Shown one piece after another: positions 21,781 to 31,559 of a stretch of DNA of 64,000 nt. The translations under genes and the position numbers were made by a program. Within the stretch, counting starts at the first letter, position 1; each line of letters opens with the position of its first letter. The notes below the pieces were generated by a model that saw only the letters and a program-made list of their open reading frames with translations, was not told the origin of the DNA and made no database searches. Source of the DNA: Vombatus ursinus (Eukaryota; Chordata; Mammalia; Diprotodontia; Vombatidae). The stretch lies in assembly GCF_900497805.2 (NCBI RefSeq), contig NW_020954581.1:9526227-9590226 (forward strand). Reading direction: 5' to 3'.

Positions 21781-22215
21781 TAAGTCAATAAGCATTTATT
21801 TAAAAAGCACCTACTATGTGCTAGGCACTGTGCTAAGCACTGAGAATACAAAGAGAGACAAAAAACAGTCCCTGCCCTAGAGAAGCTCAAAATCTAATGG
21901 AGAAGACAAGCAGCAAACAAATACATACAAACAAATCATATAAAGGATGAAGAGGGAATCATTAACAGAGGGGAGGCATTAGAATGAAGAGTGGGATTGG
22001 GAAAGGCTTCCTGTAGAAGATGGGATTTTAATTAGGACTTGAGAAAACCTGAAGGTCGAGATAAGGAGGGAGAAAACTCTGGGCATGTAAGATAGCCAAC
22101 GAAAATATCCAGAGTCAGGAGATGGAATGTCTTTTTTGAGGAACAGGAAGTCATTGTCACAGGATACAGAATATGTAATGGAGTATAAAGTGTAAGAAGG
22201 CTGGAAAAGTTGGGG

Positions 22216-22335
22216 TGTGGTGGATGGAGCACTGGCCCTGAAATCAGGAGGATCTGAGTTCAAATTGGGCCTCAGACCAAACACTTGACACTTACTAGCT
22301 GTGGGCAATTCACTTAACCACAATTGCCTAAAAAA
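22216..22335 (+). mobile_element. tRNA-type SINE with TSD, inside L2
   Basis: Reads tggatggagcactggccctg, gatctgagttcaaattgggc, then an A-run. Flanked by an exact 9-base duplication, aagttgggg (22207-22215 and 22336-22344). The 5' end of the head is slightly shortened. Confidence 0.9.
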
Positions 22336-23137
22336 AAGTTGGGGTATGGGGGAGAGGAAAGTGAAGATTATAAAGGGTTATGAATGCCAGAAGATTTTAT
22401 TTTTTATCCTAGAGGTGATAAGGAGCCCCTGGAGTTTATTGAGTGGGGATTGAGGTGGGGAAAGAGGAGAGCTTGATCTACTCAGACCCAAGCCTTAAGA
22501 AGATCACTTTGGCATCTGAGCAGATGATGAATTGGAGTTGGGAGAGATTTGTGGGAGGGAGACCAACCAGCAGGGCTATTGCAATAGCCAGATGTGAAGT
22601 GACAAGAGCCTGCACCAGGGTGATGGTAAGTGTCAGAGGAAAGAAGGGGAGAGTATATGGCAGCTGTTAATAAGGGAAAATCAACTGGCCTTGGCCACAG
22701 ATTGGAGACAGGAGACGGAAGAGTGAGAGTCAAGAGCCTAGGATGACACATCTGGGAGCCTGAGTAACTGCAAGAATTGTAGCACCATGAGCAGTAATTG
22801 GGAAGTTTGAAAGGGGAGAGATTTGGGGAAAAGATCATAAGATCAGTTGAGTTTAAGATGTTTATGGGACATCAAGTTCAAGGTGGAGATGCATGACTGG
22901 AGGTCAGCCAAGAGGTTACAGCTGGATAAGTAAATTTGAGAATCCACACCATAGAATGACAACTGAATTTATGGGAGGTGATGAGACTACCAACTGAAAT
23001 AATATTGAGGCAGAAGAGGGCCCACAGTTAGGAGGTGAAACCTGGATGAAGATCCAGCAAAAAAGGCTTTGAAGGAGAAATCAGATAGATACAAGGAGAA
23101 GAGGAACAATATTATGAAAACCTAGAGAAAAGGGAAC

Positions 23138-23361
23138 TTACTCCATTTATATAGAACCTCTATGTGCCAGGCACTATGCTAAGCACTTTACAGGTGGTAT
23201 ATCATCAGATCCTCACAACAACCCTGGGAGGTAGGTCCTATTATCATCCCATTTTAAAGATGAGGAAACTGAGGCAGACAGATGGTGAGTATCTGAGGCC
23301 ACATTTGAATTCAGATCTTCCTAATTCCAGGCCCAGTGCTCTATCCACTGTGTGGTGAGCT
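23138..23361 (-). mobile_element. MIR SINE inside L2, antisense
   Basis: Reads tatgctaagcactttacagg, cctcacaacaaccctgggag, gatgaggaaactgaggcaga and cagtgctctatccactgtgt. L2 sequence resumes directly after it. Confidence 0.9.
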
Positions 23362-23539
23362 GAAAAGTGTTTAGAAGAGCGTGATCAACAGTGTCAAAGG
23401 CTTCAGAGTTCAAGAAGGATAAAGATTAGAAAAGGCCATGAGATTTAGCAATTAAGAGATCATTGGTAACTTTGGAGAAGGCAGTTTCAGTGAAATGATG
23501 AGGACAGAAGCTAGTTGGCTTTTGAAGTTGTTAACTCCT

Positions 23540-23775
23540 ACCACTACTAGCTAAGTAAGATGTGTGGAGCTTTAAAGACTTGTAAACTGTTTTACCATTA
23601 ATTTATTTGGTCCTCACGACAACCCATGGGAGTTGATTGCAATGGAATGATTGCATCATTCCATTGTATGTCTCTCAGTAGAGACATAACATAATAGTAG
23701 ACTCAGTAGAATATAAGCTCATTGAAGGCAAGGATTTGCTTTTCATTATGCTTTTGTCTTTGTATCCCCTAAACC
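23540..23775. mobile_element. MIR fragment (-) and L2 3' end (+)
   Basis: 23560-23640 resembles antisense MIR (ggtcctcacgacaacccatg). 23700-23775 is an L2 terminus (atataagctcattgaaggca, tgtctttgtatcccct). Confidence 0.6.
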
Positions 23776-24140
23776 TCAGTCTTATGCCGACCTGTGTGAT
23801 CCTGGGTGAGTCATTTAACCTCTGAGTGCTCTGTAGAGGCCAGTGGTATAAAACTCAAATAATAAGGGGCCACTAAACTATACACAGGGATGCTTATAGG
23901 CAGCATATTAACTTAGAAAGTCACATATTAACATTATCTATGTTCAATTGTATTTTTTCTGTTCTGTTGTATTTTTATTTATCTAGTTAAATATTTCCCA
24001 ATTACATTTTAATCAGTCAGGCTGCACCCAGGAGCGAATTTGATACCTATGCTCTCTAGACAACTCTCTAAGATTTTAAATTGCAAAGAAGGTGACATCT
24101 TGATTTGGTAAAGGGAGTTTACTCATCTGGGAGTTGTCTA
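23776..24140 (+). mobile_element. MON-type SINE split by a hAT-like element
   Basis: Core gacctgtgtgatcctgggtg and gtcatttaacctctgagtgc on the left. The tail acaactctctaagattttaa and gcaaagaaggtgacatcttg resumes at 24052 after a 211-base insert at 23841-24051. Confidence 0.75.
23841..24051. mobile_element. short hAT-like DNA transposon (copy 1)
   Basis: Begins CAGTGGTATAAAACTC and ends GAATTTGATACCTATG, imperfect inverted ends of the hAT pattern CAGAGGTGTCAAACTC. The interior (ggggccactaaactatacac, cacatattaacattatctat, cccaattacattttaatcag) is shared in reverse with the copies at 38914 and 55177. An imperfect 8-base duplication, ctctgtag/ctctctag, lies beside it, four bases away from the left end. 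Non-autonomous, no coding capacity. Confidence 0.75.
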
Positions 24141-24159
24141 ATCAAGATGATCGAGGAAC

Positions 24160-24495
24160 TCGTCCCTATTAGGCAGCCTGGAGACTCCTAGTCTGGAATC
24201 AAGAAGACCTGAGTTCAAATGTGACTTCAGACACTTACTAGCTGTGTGACACTGGGTTAGTCACTTAAGCTTTGTCTTCCTCAGTGGGAATGGAGATAAT
24301 AAGAGCAACTACCTTACCAGGATGTTGTGAGGATCAACTGAAACTATATTTGTAAAGCTCTTAGCATAGTGCCTGGCACATAGTTGGTTCTTAATAAATT
24401 CTTGGTGTTTCCTTCCTGTCCTTATCTCCAGTCTAGTGCAATGTCTTGAACAGAGCAGGCATTTAATATAAATGTGTTGGTTTGAATTGAATAGC
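24160..24495 (+). mobile_element. MIR SINE and L2 3' end, sense
   Basis: 24160-24410 is a full MIR (gaagacctgagttcaaatgt, ctgtgtgacactgggttagt, tgttgtgaggatcaactgaa, tggcacatagttggttctta). 24415-24495 has the L2 terminus (gagcaggcatttaatataaa). Confidence 0.85.
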
Positions 24496-24499
24496 ATAT

Positions 24500-24687
24500 C
24501 TAGGGTCTCAATGTATCAGACATTCAGTCAGGATATTCATTTTACCTCTATTTTCATTTTTTAAAACGCAGTGTTTCCACCTGAGGAAGAGTAATGAGGC
24601 TATCAGTTTTTATGTGAACCATATGCTAAGAACGGTCTGTATTTAACCAGAACCCAGCTCACAGAGGAGGTGTTGGAGGTCATACAT
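24500..24687. other. unique flank of the inverted repeat
   Basis: Non-repetitive sequence such as aaaacgcagtgtttccacct and agaacggtctgtatttaacc. No match to the other side of the inverted repeat. Confidence 0.4.
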
Positions 24688-24873
24688 AAAAATGCAATAA
24701 CAAAAACATTAAAACACAGATGCTTGTTCAAGTTTCTCTCTCTATTCACTGGTTCAAAAAATAGCTCTTCGTGTGTTCTTCAATACTGATGTCCCTCCCC
24801 ACGACAAAATAGTTCTTTTTCTGGTTTTATTGGCAACTGTCTAGGGGAGGGGAGGAAAACAACCTGCAGCTTT
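24688..24873 (+). repeat. left arm of a 186-base near-perfect inverted repeat
   Basis: Each base pairs with the right arm at position 50208 minus its own. Only two of 186 positions fail: 24728 (T opposite G at 25480, still a G-U wobble in RNA) and 24744 (A opposite C at 25464). There are no indels. The arm contains ccccacgacaaaatagttct and ctcttcgtgtgttcttcaat. It resembles no LINE, SINE or simple repeat that I know. Confidence 0.97.
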
Positions 24874-24984
24874 GGACAAGGCCTTGCTGAAAGACCACAG
24901 ATTGCAAGCGGTCGGCTCAGACTGCTCCCAAATGAAGGCTCTGGGGAGAAGCTCGACCTCCCTCACTATGAGAGACATCCTGGA

Positions 24985-25195
24985 ATTGGTTAATTGATAT
25001 TAGCTATTCAACCTTGGCAAGTCACTTCTCCTCTGTTTGCCTCAGTTTACTCATCTGTCAAAAGGGGATAGTAACAGCACCTATCTTCCAGGATTGTTGT
25101 GAGGATCGAATGAAATAATAATTGTAAAGCACTTAGCACAGCGCCTGGCACATAGTAGGCGTCATGTAAACATTAGCTGTTACTATACAGAAAAC
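24985..25195 (+). mobile_element. MIR SINE inside the loop of the inverted repeat
   Basis: Reads ccttggcaagtcacttctcc, gcctcagtttactcatctgt, ttgttgtgaggatcgaatga, cgcctggcacatagtaggcg. It keeps several CpG. It is an old element, so the loop is not itself a young insertion. Confidence 0.85.
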
Positions 25196-25334
25196 TTTGA
25201 AACAACGATCTCTGGCCATTGTTTTGTGTTATGTGTTTCTTTTCTCAGAGCTCCAGCCTTAGACTTCTGATGATTTTGACGACAGCAGCCTTAGGTATAA
25301 AGTCAATAGAGCCTAGCCCTTGGGCAGTTTCCCA

Positions 25335-25520
25335 AAAGCTGCAGGTTGTTTTCCTCCCCTCCCCTAGACAGTTGCCAATAAAACCAGAAAAAGAACTATT
25401 TTGTCGTGGGGAGGGACATCAGTATTGAAGAACACACGAAGAGCTATTTTTTGAACCAGTGAACAGAGAGAGAAACTTGGACAAGCATCTGTGTTTTAAT
25501 GTTTTTGTTATTGCATTTTT
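25335..25520 (-). repeat. right arm of the 186-base inverted repeat
   Basis: Reverse complement of 24688-24873 with two transitions and no gaps. The 461-base loop is 24874-25334. Just outside the arms the two sides share no sequence, so the arms end sharply at both inner and outer junctions. No target duplication is apparent at the outer ends. Confidence 0.97.
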
Positions 25521-25835
25521 GCATTATTGCATTCTCCTTTGTGCTCCAAGCCGACCCACTATTGTCCGCAGTTCTTGTTGACGACATCCTACCATTGGTT
25601 AGGCTGCTGAGAGCTCCTGTTTCAAAGGGTTGTTGTGAGGGAAAGGGCTTGGTGTAAACCTAAAAGTACTATGGGTTGTTGTTACTGTTACTTTTGTCTT
25701 TAGTGTTGCCATTGTTGTTGTTTTAAAATGGGTGGGTCCAGGTGAGATTAATAACGCTGCTAGATCCATCCTATTCTTGCTTTTCACTGAATTAGAACTC
25801 CATCCCTGCTCTCAGGCAGCCAGGGGGTTGTCATG
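25521..25835. other. unique sequence with a MIR remnant
   Basis: 25615-25700 may be a worn MIR 3' part (gggttgttgtgagggaaagg). The remainder shows no assigned feature. Confidence 0.4.
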
Positions 25836-25839
25836 GGAT

Positions 25840-27205
25840 AATAATCAATCAGCAAGGAATTATCAAACGTCTACCACGTGTCAAACATTGCCCTAGGCTC
25901 TGAAATACAAAGAAAAAAGACCTTAAGGTACTTGCATTAGAATGAAGGCAACAACATATATATAATTGAAGTATATTCAAAATATATATACCAGCTCATA
26001 TGGAAGGGAAGGCATTTGCAGCAAGGAAACCAGGAAAGGTTTCCTGCTGAAGGAGATGCTTGAGCTGAGTTCTTTTTTTAATTATTAAACAGGTACTACT
26101 ATTTATTTATTTATTATTTAATGATTATTTAGTTATTAATCAGGTACTATGCTAGGTGCAAGCAAGTAGGGCAAATAAACAAGAAACATTTATTATGCTC
26201 CTACTATATACCAGGCACTGTGCTAAGTGCTAGAGATACATAAAAGGCAAAAGACAGTCCTTGACCTCAGGGACCTCATAATCTAATGGGGGAGACAAAA
26301 AGCAAATAAATATGTACAAAAAGGAATGTAGGAAAAATAGGCTATAATTAAATATAAACATAAATTAAATATAAAAATAGGATATAACTGAAAGAGGGAA
26401 GGCTCTAGAATCAAGAGCAGTTGGGAAAAGACAAGGGGATTTTAGTTGGGATTTGAAGAAAGCCATGGAAGCTGATAGGCAGGATTGAGGAGGGAGAGCA
26501 TTCCAGGCATGAGGAAAAGATGCCCAGAGCTGAAAAATGGATGGACTGTTCTATTCAAGGAGGAGCAAAGAGGCTAGTGCCACTGGATTGAAGAAAAGGA
26601 GGTAGAGAGTGAGATGTGAGAAGACTGGAAAAGCAGGAGAGGGGCTAAGTTATGAAGGCTTTTGAAAACCAAATGCCGTAGAGGATTTTGTATTTGATCC
26701 TGGAGGCAATAGGGAGCCACTGGAGTTTGTTGAGGGGAAGGAGGGAAGACACATGGTTGGACTTTAGGAAAATCACTTTGGCAGCTGAATGGAAGGTGGA
26801 TCAGAGTGGGAAGAGACTTCAGGCAGGCAGACTCACAAGCAGCCTATTGCGATAGTTCAAGGATGACATGTAACTAGGGGAAAATAAAATACCAAATAAA
26901 AATTTCTTACACTAAAAAAATTAGTCCACGAATGAGGTGACAAGGGTCTGCACCAGGGTGGTAGTAGTATCTGAGGAGAAAAGGTGGTGTATTTGAGAAA
27001 TGTTGCAAAATCTAATTCCTAGCACTAATTCCAATAGGCTTTGGCAATTGTATGAAAAGTGGTGGGATTGGGGCAGGGAGGGAGATGAGATACTAAAGAG
27101 TCAAAAACAGCAGCTAGGTTGGGACACTGGGAGGATAGTATCATCCTTGACAGTAATTGGGAAGACTAGAGTCAGGGTAGGGGCAAAGACAATGAGTCAA
27201 TATCA
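25840..27205 (-). mobile_element. L2 LINE, antisense, two segments
   Basis: 25840-26075 is one 3' portion (tcaatcagcaaggaattatc, ttcctgctgaaggagatgct). 26170-27205 is a longer one (ctatataccaggcactgtgc, ctcataatctaatgggggag, gggagccactggagtttgtt, aaaatcactttggcagctga, gtctgcaccagggtggtagt, ccttgacagtaattgggaag). Between them, attattaaacaggtacta and gttattaatcaggtacta form a short imperfect duplication around an AT-rich tract. About 26870-26930 is a non-L2 AT-rich patch. Confidence 0.85.
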
Positions 27206-27449
27206 AGTTCATCAATAATCACCCCCTTTGCTAGTATCCCTCCCTTTGATGTATCAGCAGGCTCTGCTAAGGACACCATCTATTGACCAAGTAAAATAAC
27301 CACTCATCTGAGGAACAGATTAGACAAAAGAAGCACAATCTACCCAACGGCACAATACTTCAAAGGGGAAACGTTAGGAGACTTTAACATGGTAGATTTA
27401 GAGCAGGAAGGAAAGTTGGCATCTAGTCATTGACTCATAGGCATGGCAT

Positions 27450-27705
27450 GATAAAGGTAGAAATGGAAGGGATCTCTAAGGCCATTTAGTGACTTGCCCA
27501 AAGTCATTTAAGTAATATGTGTCAGGAACCCAGGTCCTCTGATTCCCAGAGCTCTTTCCACTTTCCCGATGCCTCCTTCAAAACTTTCATTTTGCAGACG
27601 AGTAAACAGTAGCCTAGATTGGTCAAATAACTTACCCAAAGTCAGAAAGATAAAGAAATAGGATTTGAAATCAGATCTTCTGATTCCAAATCTGCTCCAT
27701 TTTCA
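27450..27705 (-). mobile_element. two MIR3-type SINE remnants, antisense
   Basis: 27450-27572 reads agaaatggaagggatctcta and tagtgacttgcccaaagtca. 27590-27705 reads ttttgcagacgagtaaacag and aataacttacccaaagtcag. Confidence 0.7.
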
Positions 27706-27895
27706 AATGAGATTATGTAGTTCACTTTAAGGTATATTTAGCTTTAAGTATCTCCTCTAAGGTCCTGGGTCTAATTGTGACTGGGATAATATGTTTATAA
27801 TGAAAGTAATACATTCAAACAAGGGGAGAGGTGTAGAAGAAGGACAACAAATTAATAGTATGAGCATAGAACAGAGACCTAGGTAAGGCTGGTAA

Positions 27896-28148
27896 GGGCA
27901 GTCAGGTGGCACAACGTATAGAGCTCTGGGCTTGGAATCAAGTAGACTTATCTTCATGAGTTCAAATCTGGCCTCATCAAACTCTTACTAGTTGTGTGAT
28001 CCTGGGCAAGTCACTTAACTCTGTTTACCTCAGTTTCCTCATCTGTAAAATGAGCTGGAGAAGAAAATAGCAAACCACTCCAGTATCTTTGCCAAGAAAA
28101 CTCCAAAATGGGATCATGGTGAGTCAGAAATGATTGAACAATAACAAT
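27896..28148 (+). mobile_element. MAR1-type SINE, full length with TSD
   Basis: Head gggcagtcaggtggcacaac, core gtgtgatcctgggcaagtca, RTE-like tail (actccagtatctttgccaag, gaaatgattgaacaataaca). Flanked by an 11-base duplication with one mismatch, aaggctggtaa (27885-27895) and aaggctggcaa (28149-28159). Confidence 0.95.
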
Positions 28149-28429
28149 AAGGCTGGCAAACTATTGAACTAACTGTTAAACCTACAGGTATCTGCCATTC
28201 CTCCAGTGGCAAGGCATTTAAGTCAAGGTGAGCCCAGGATCAAAATTCCAGAGTTTCTCATGTTTTAGTACATTTTCAATTTCAGGATAGGGGAGGGGAG
28301 GTATTGCAGTTATTTAATTACAAAGTTGACCTGGTGATAGTTTCAGTAGTATTATTTATGTTTTGAAGCACTAGATAAATGTTAGCTATTATTATTAATT
28401 AATTAATTATTAAATTTACTATCAGTATC

Positions 28430-28580
28430 CCAAATGAGCTGTGTTGCTTACTGTCCTCCCTTGAAGTGAGAAAGATCTGGGTTCAAATTCTGCTCCTGAT
28501 TCATATGAGCTAAGTAACTACAGGTAAATTATTTAACCTCCCTTTGCCCCCAGGTAACTCTTAAGACTTTAAGTCACACT
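28430..28580 (+). mobile_element. MON-type SINE, sense
   Basis: Reads gaaagatctgggttcaaatt, taaattatttaacctccctt and caggtaactcttaagacttt, the MON-type core and tail. Just before it (28345-28400) is a worn MIR tail. Confidence 0.65.
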
Positions 28581-28769
28581 AGCTCTTGGCCTAGGAATAT
28601 GTTCATTGTTTAGCATTAGCCACATCTAGCTTCAGTTATGAGACCATGACATTTTCCATCATGTTTCAGGCATGTACTTCCCCGTCTGCACCCATTCATC
28701 CACCTCTTTCCTCCTTTTAATCTGGGAAAAGTCCAATCAAATCAAGACTACCATTGCTTCCCAAGAATG

Positions 28770-28950
28770 TCAACAATTAATTGTCCTATGACTCCAATCA
28801 CCATCCCTGTGACTTCACTCTTCCCTGGTCATCACTCCTCTGTATATGTTGTCTCCTCTTGTCCTTAGGGACAAAGACTGTTTCTCTTTTATATTTTTAT
28901 TCCCAGTGCTTAACTAATACTCAGCATTTCCTGAGCACTTATATGTTTTT
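28770..28950 (+). mobile_element. L2 3' region, sense, degraded
   Basis: Reads atatgttgtctcctcttgtc, agggacaaagactgtttctc and tattcccagtgcttaactaa. Confidence 0.65.
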
Positions 28951-29191
28951 TCAATCATTTATGAGAGGCCCATCTGTATTATGAAGGGAGTTTCCACACT
29001 GGAAATTCTTTGTGAAACCATAGGTGTGGAGCCACCTCCTCCACTGGAAATTCCTTACAACAAATGAAACTACAATTCTTCAACCACCTCCTCCAGGTTC
29101 CAAAATAATATGTATTTCAGTGATGTTCTTGGGAATGACTGGCAAGGTTGAAATAAAGTACATAGGTGTCATTTATGTGATTGGGTAAGAT

Positions 29192-29230
<39 letters not shown>

Positions 29231-29346
29231 GTAGGTAGATAGATAGATAGACAGATAGATATATCTAGATATATCTCTATATCTACATATCTAGAGATAT
29301 ATGTGTATATATATATATATACATATATGTATATTATATATATAAA
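29192..29346. repeat. (GATA)n and (TA)n microsatellite
   Basis: tagatagata run with gtag and acag variants, decaying into atatctagat and a TATA tract. Confidence 0.97.
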
Positions 29347-29384
29347 GATCCATGTTAGCCAGCCTAATAGAAATGATTTTTCTG

Positions 29385-29500
29385 ATATCTTCCCAATAGA
29401 ATGTAAGCACCAAGAGGCAAGGTCAAATTCATTCTTTAAGCCCCCAACACAGAGCCTAGAACATAATGGGCCCTAAGTAAGTGCTAGTTGATTGATTGAT
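29385..29500 (+). mobile_element. L2 3' end, sense
   Basis: Reads cccaatagaatgtaagcacc, cccaacacagagcctagaac and aagtgctagttgattgattg. Confidence 0.8.
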
Positions 29501-30334
29501 CATTTACTCCCCACTGATCACCCCCCAATAAACCATGATTGCAAAGGAGTTCATCAAGGGGGTCATTTGCATGAGTGTCCATTTTTGTACAATATAAGAG
29601 ATTTTGTATGTATAAATTACACTAATAATGGGAGAGGTGATATATTGCAACAGCCAATATATATCAGTTCTCAGAAGGAAACCTTAGAATATTTGATTCT
29701 AAAGTAAGGAAAGTGGCTTTTGAAAATAGTCCACACTTAAGGCTAATTTCTGGGAAATTGGCGGAAAAGGGAGTTCATTGAAACCCTTCCAAAACACCAA
29801 ACTAGCATGTGCAGCCTAAGGCAGTCCCACTTACCAAGTCTCCCACACTTGATTTCATGGGCTTTACATCACCATTTAATCTTCTCTTCAATAAAAAATA
29901 AAGCAAGAACATGCCACAGCAACCACAAAAAATATGATCTGCAGGCTAGCTCCATCAGAGACATCAGGAGAGCCCGGTCACAGAAACACGATCACCAACA
30001 TGTACTACGAACTTTTTTACTTTTTACAATGCCCTGAAGGTGAGAGGCACTTTCTTCCCCAGTGAAAAGAAGATATGTCTAAGTCATTCTTGAGCTCATT
30101 TCCTTTCCCTACTAAGGCCTTAATAGAAATCTGTACGTAAAAATGAGAGCTTTGGAAAGAAGGGTGGTAGGCCATGGTTTATGGGGTGAGCTGTTGCTCT
30201 TCACGTTGAGGCCAAAAGAATGCAACAAACTAGTGAATGCTGCTATTTTTATGGGATATCTGTTGGCAACTAGATGATTCACTGGCTTAACATGCAGACC
30301 CAATACTCAGGAGACCAGGGGTAAAATCTAACTT
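29501..30334. other. unique sequence
   Basis: No transposon signature, except a possible very old SINE head at 30267-30334 (ggcaactagatgattcactg). No supported gene. Confidence 0.35.
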
Positions 30335-30900
30335 GTGTGAAAAGCATCTTAGGGCTTCTCATCTCCTGCTCAGAGAGCGTTTGTCTACAGCATCAAAGTC
30401 ACCTTCCATAATCATCCAACTCCACAGAATCTTGTGGGAGTTGACATTTTGCAGGTCAGTCAAAAAAGATTGATGAAGAGCCAGGGGAATGTGTTTAGTG
30501 CTTCCCATTAAAGGGCCAAGCTGGGCTACCAGTCTCGTTGTGATGCGTGCTCAAATTACCCTGCAAAACATTTTGCAAAATTAAAGAGGAGATATATGAT
30601 AGTTCACATTTTCCAGGAACAATATGAAGTGTTGCAAATTGATATCACACGTCAACTCAGTCTTTAAGGTCTTTTGGAAAGCTGACGGGAAGGCAAACAC
30701 AGGAAACCATAGTAACCTGAAAGGCTGAGGTTTTACCAACCTATGGAAACACATTTCTTCAAGGTAATACAAATTTGTTTCTTGTCTGTATTCAAAAAAA
30801 TACCAAGGAAGCCATGGACATTTTTTCTAAACTATACAGGCGTGTTCATGGCAGAGAGAAGGTGCTCATGCAGGCTACAATTCCATGCTCTGAACTTGGA
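30335..30900. other. repeat-free block, candidate conserved non-coding element
   Basis: About 565 bases with no repeat, low-order bias or open frame. It has retained CpG (cagagagcgtttgtctacag, accagtctcgttgtgatgcg, gatatcacacgtcaactcag) and words such as cattaaagggccaagctggg. In a CpG-poor setting this looks like constrained regulatory DNA. That is inference only. Confidence 0.4.
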
Positions 30901-30929
30901 GTGAATCATTTCAGTAAAAATAAATAAAA

Positions 30930-31220
30930 AGTTGTAGGATCCTACATCGAGGGATGGAAGGAGCCTCAGAGACCATGTAATCCTACCCCTTCATTTTTCA
31001 GATGAGGAAATTAAGGCCTGGGGTGGGGAAATGACTCTCCCAAGGTCATGCATGTAGTAAATATCATAGGATCAAAGATTTAGAACATTGAATTCAACCC
31101 TTTTGTTTTATAGGTAAGGAAATTGAGACATAGAGAGGTTAAATGACTTGCCCCTGGGTTAATACAGCTAGTAAGCATATGAAGTGGGATGTGAAGCAAG
31201 ATCTTCCTGATTGTTCAAGG
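30930..31220 (-). mobile_element. two MIR3-type SINEs, antisense
   Basis: 30930-31050 (taggatcctacatcgaggga, ttcagatgaggaaattaagg) and 31070-31220 (gtaaggaaattgagacatag, gttaaatgacttgcccctgg). Confidence 0.8.
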
Positions 31221-31229
31221 TCACACATG

Positions 31230-31410
31230 AGCAAATCCAGTCTCCGACAGCTGTGGGACCCTGGACAAATTCCTTTGTCTGCCTCAGTTTCCTCAAGTGT
31301 AAATAATAAGAGCACAACCTCCCGTGGGTGTTGTGAGGATTAAATGAGATGTTTGAAAAGCACTTGACCTAGTGCCTAGAACATAGTGAGCATTTAATAA
31401 ATACTTATGT
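31230..31410 (+). mobile_element. MIR SINE, sense
   Basis: Reads agctgtgggaccctggacaa, ctgcctcagtttcctcaagt, gtgttgtgaggattaaatga and agcatttaataaatacttat. Confidence 0.85.
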
Positions 31411-31559
31411 GTGTGCACATAATCCGTGTTATTTCCAATTAGAAAAATGCAAATTGAAACAATTCTGAGGAAGAGGCTGAATCCATGTCCTCTGACTCCA
31501 GGGCCAGTGTTTTCTCCATTTGAAAATGTTGAAGTTTCAAGTCAGGTGACAGCTTTTAG

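Larger units (their letters stand above)
21782..23525 (-). mobile_element. long L2 LINE, antisense, with two insertions
   Basis: Runs from the L2 3' terminus (aagcacctactatgtgctag, gtgctaagcactgagaatac) through the body (cccctggagtttattgagtg, agaagatcactttggcatct, gggctattgcaatagccaga, gcctgcaccagggtgatggt, gtttatgggacatcaagttc, ggatgaagatccagcaaaaa) to gagatcattggtaactttgg. About 1.4 kb of L2 remains after removing a SINE (22216-22335) and a MIR (23138-23361). It is the longest L2 in the window and has no intact reading frame. Confidence 0.9.

Noticed and set aside
22482-22838. 118-codon minus-strand frame
   Set aside because: It is a piece of L2 read on the L2 sense strand with no intact catalytic block. 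Annotated as L2 instead of a gene.
24688-25520. microRNA precursor
   Set aside because: Arms of 186 bases with a 461-base loop are far too large for a canonical microRNA hairpin. A long-hairpin siRNA source remains possible.
24688-25520. standard terminal-inverted-repeat transposon
   Set aside because: No target duplication is seen at the outer ends, the interior holds an old MIR, and there is no transposase. Kept as an inverted repeat of unknown origin.
25561-25602. second copy of a loop motif (acatcct...attggtta) suggesting a wider duplication
   Set aside because: Only about 15 matching bases near 24987 and 25584 with no extension. Probably chance.
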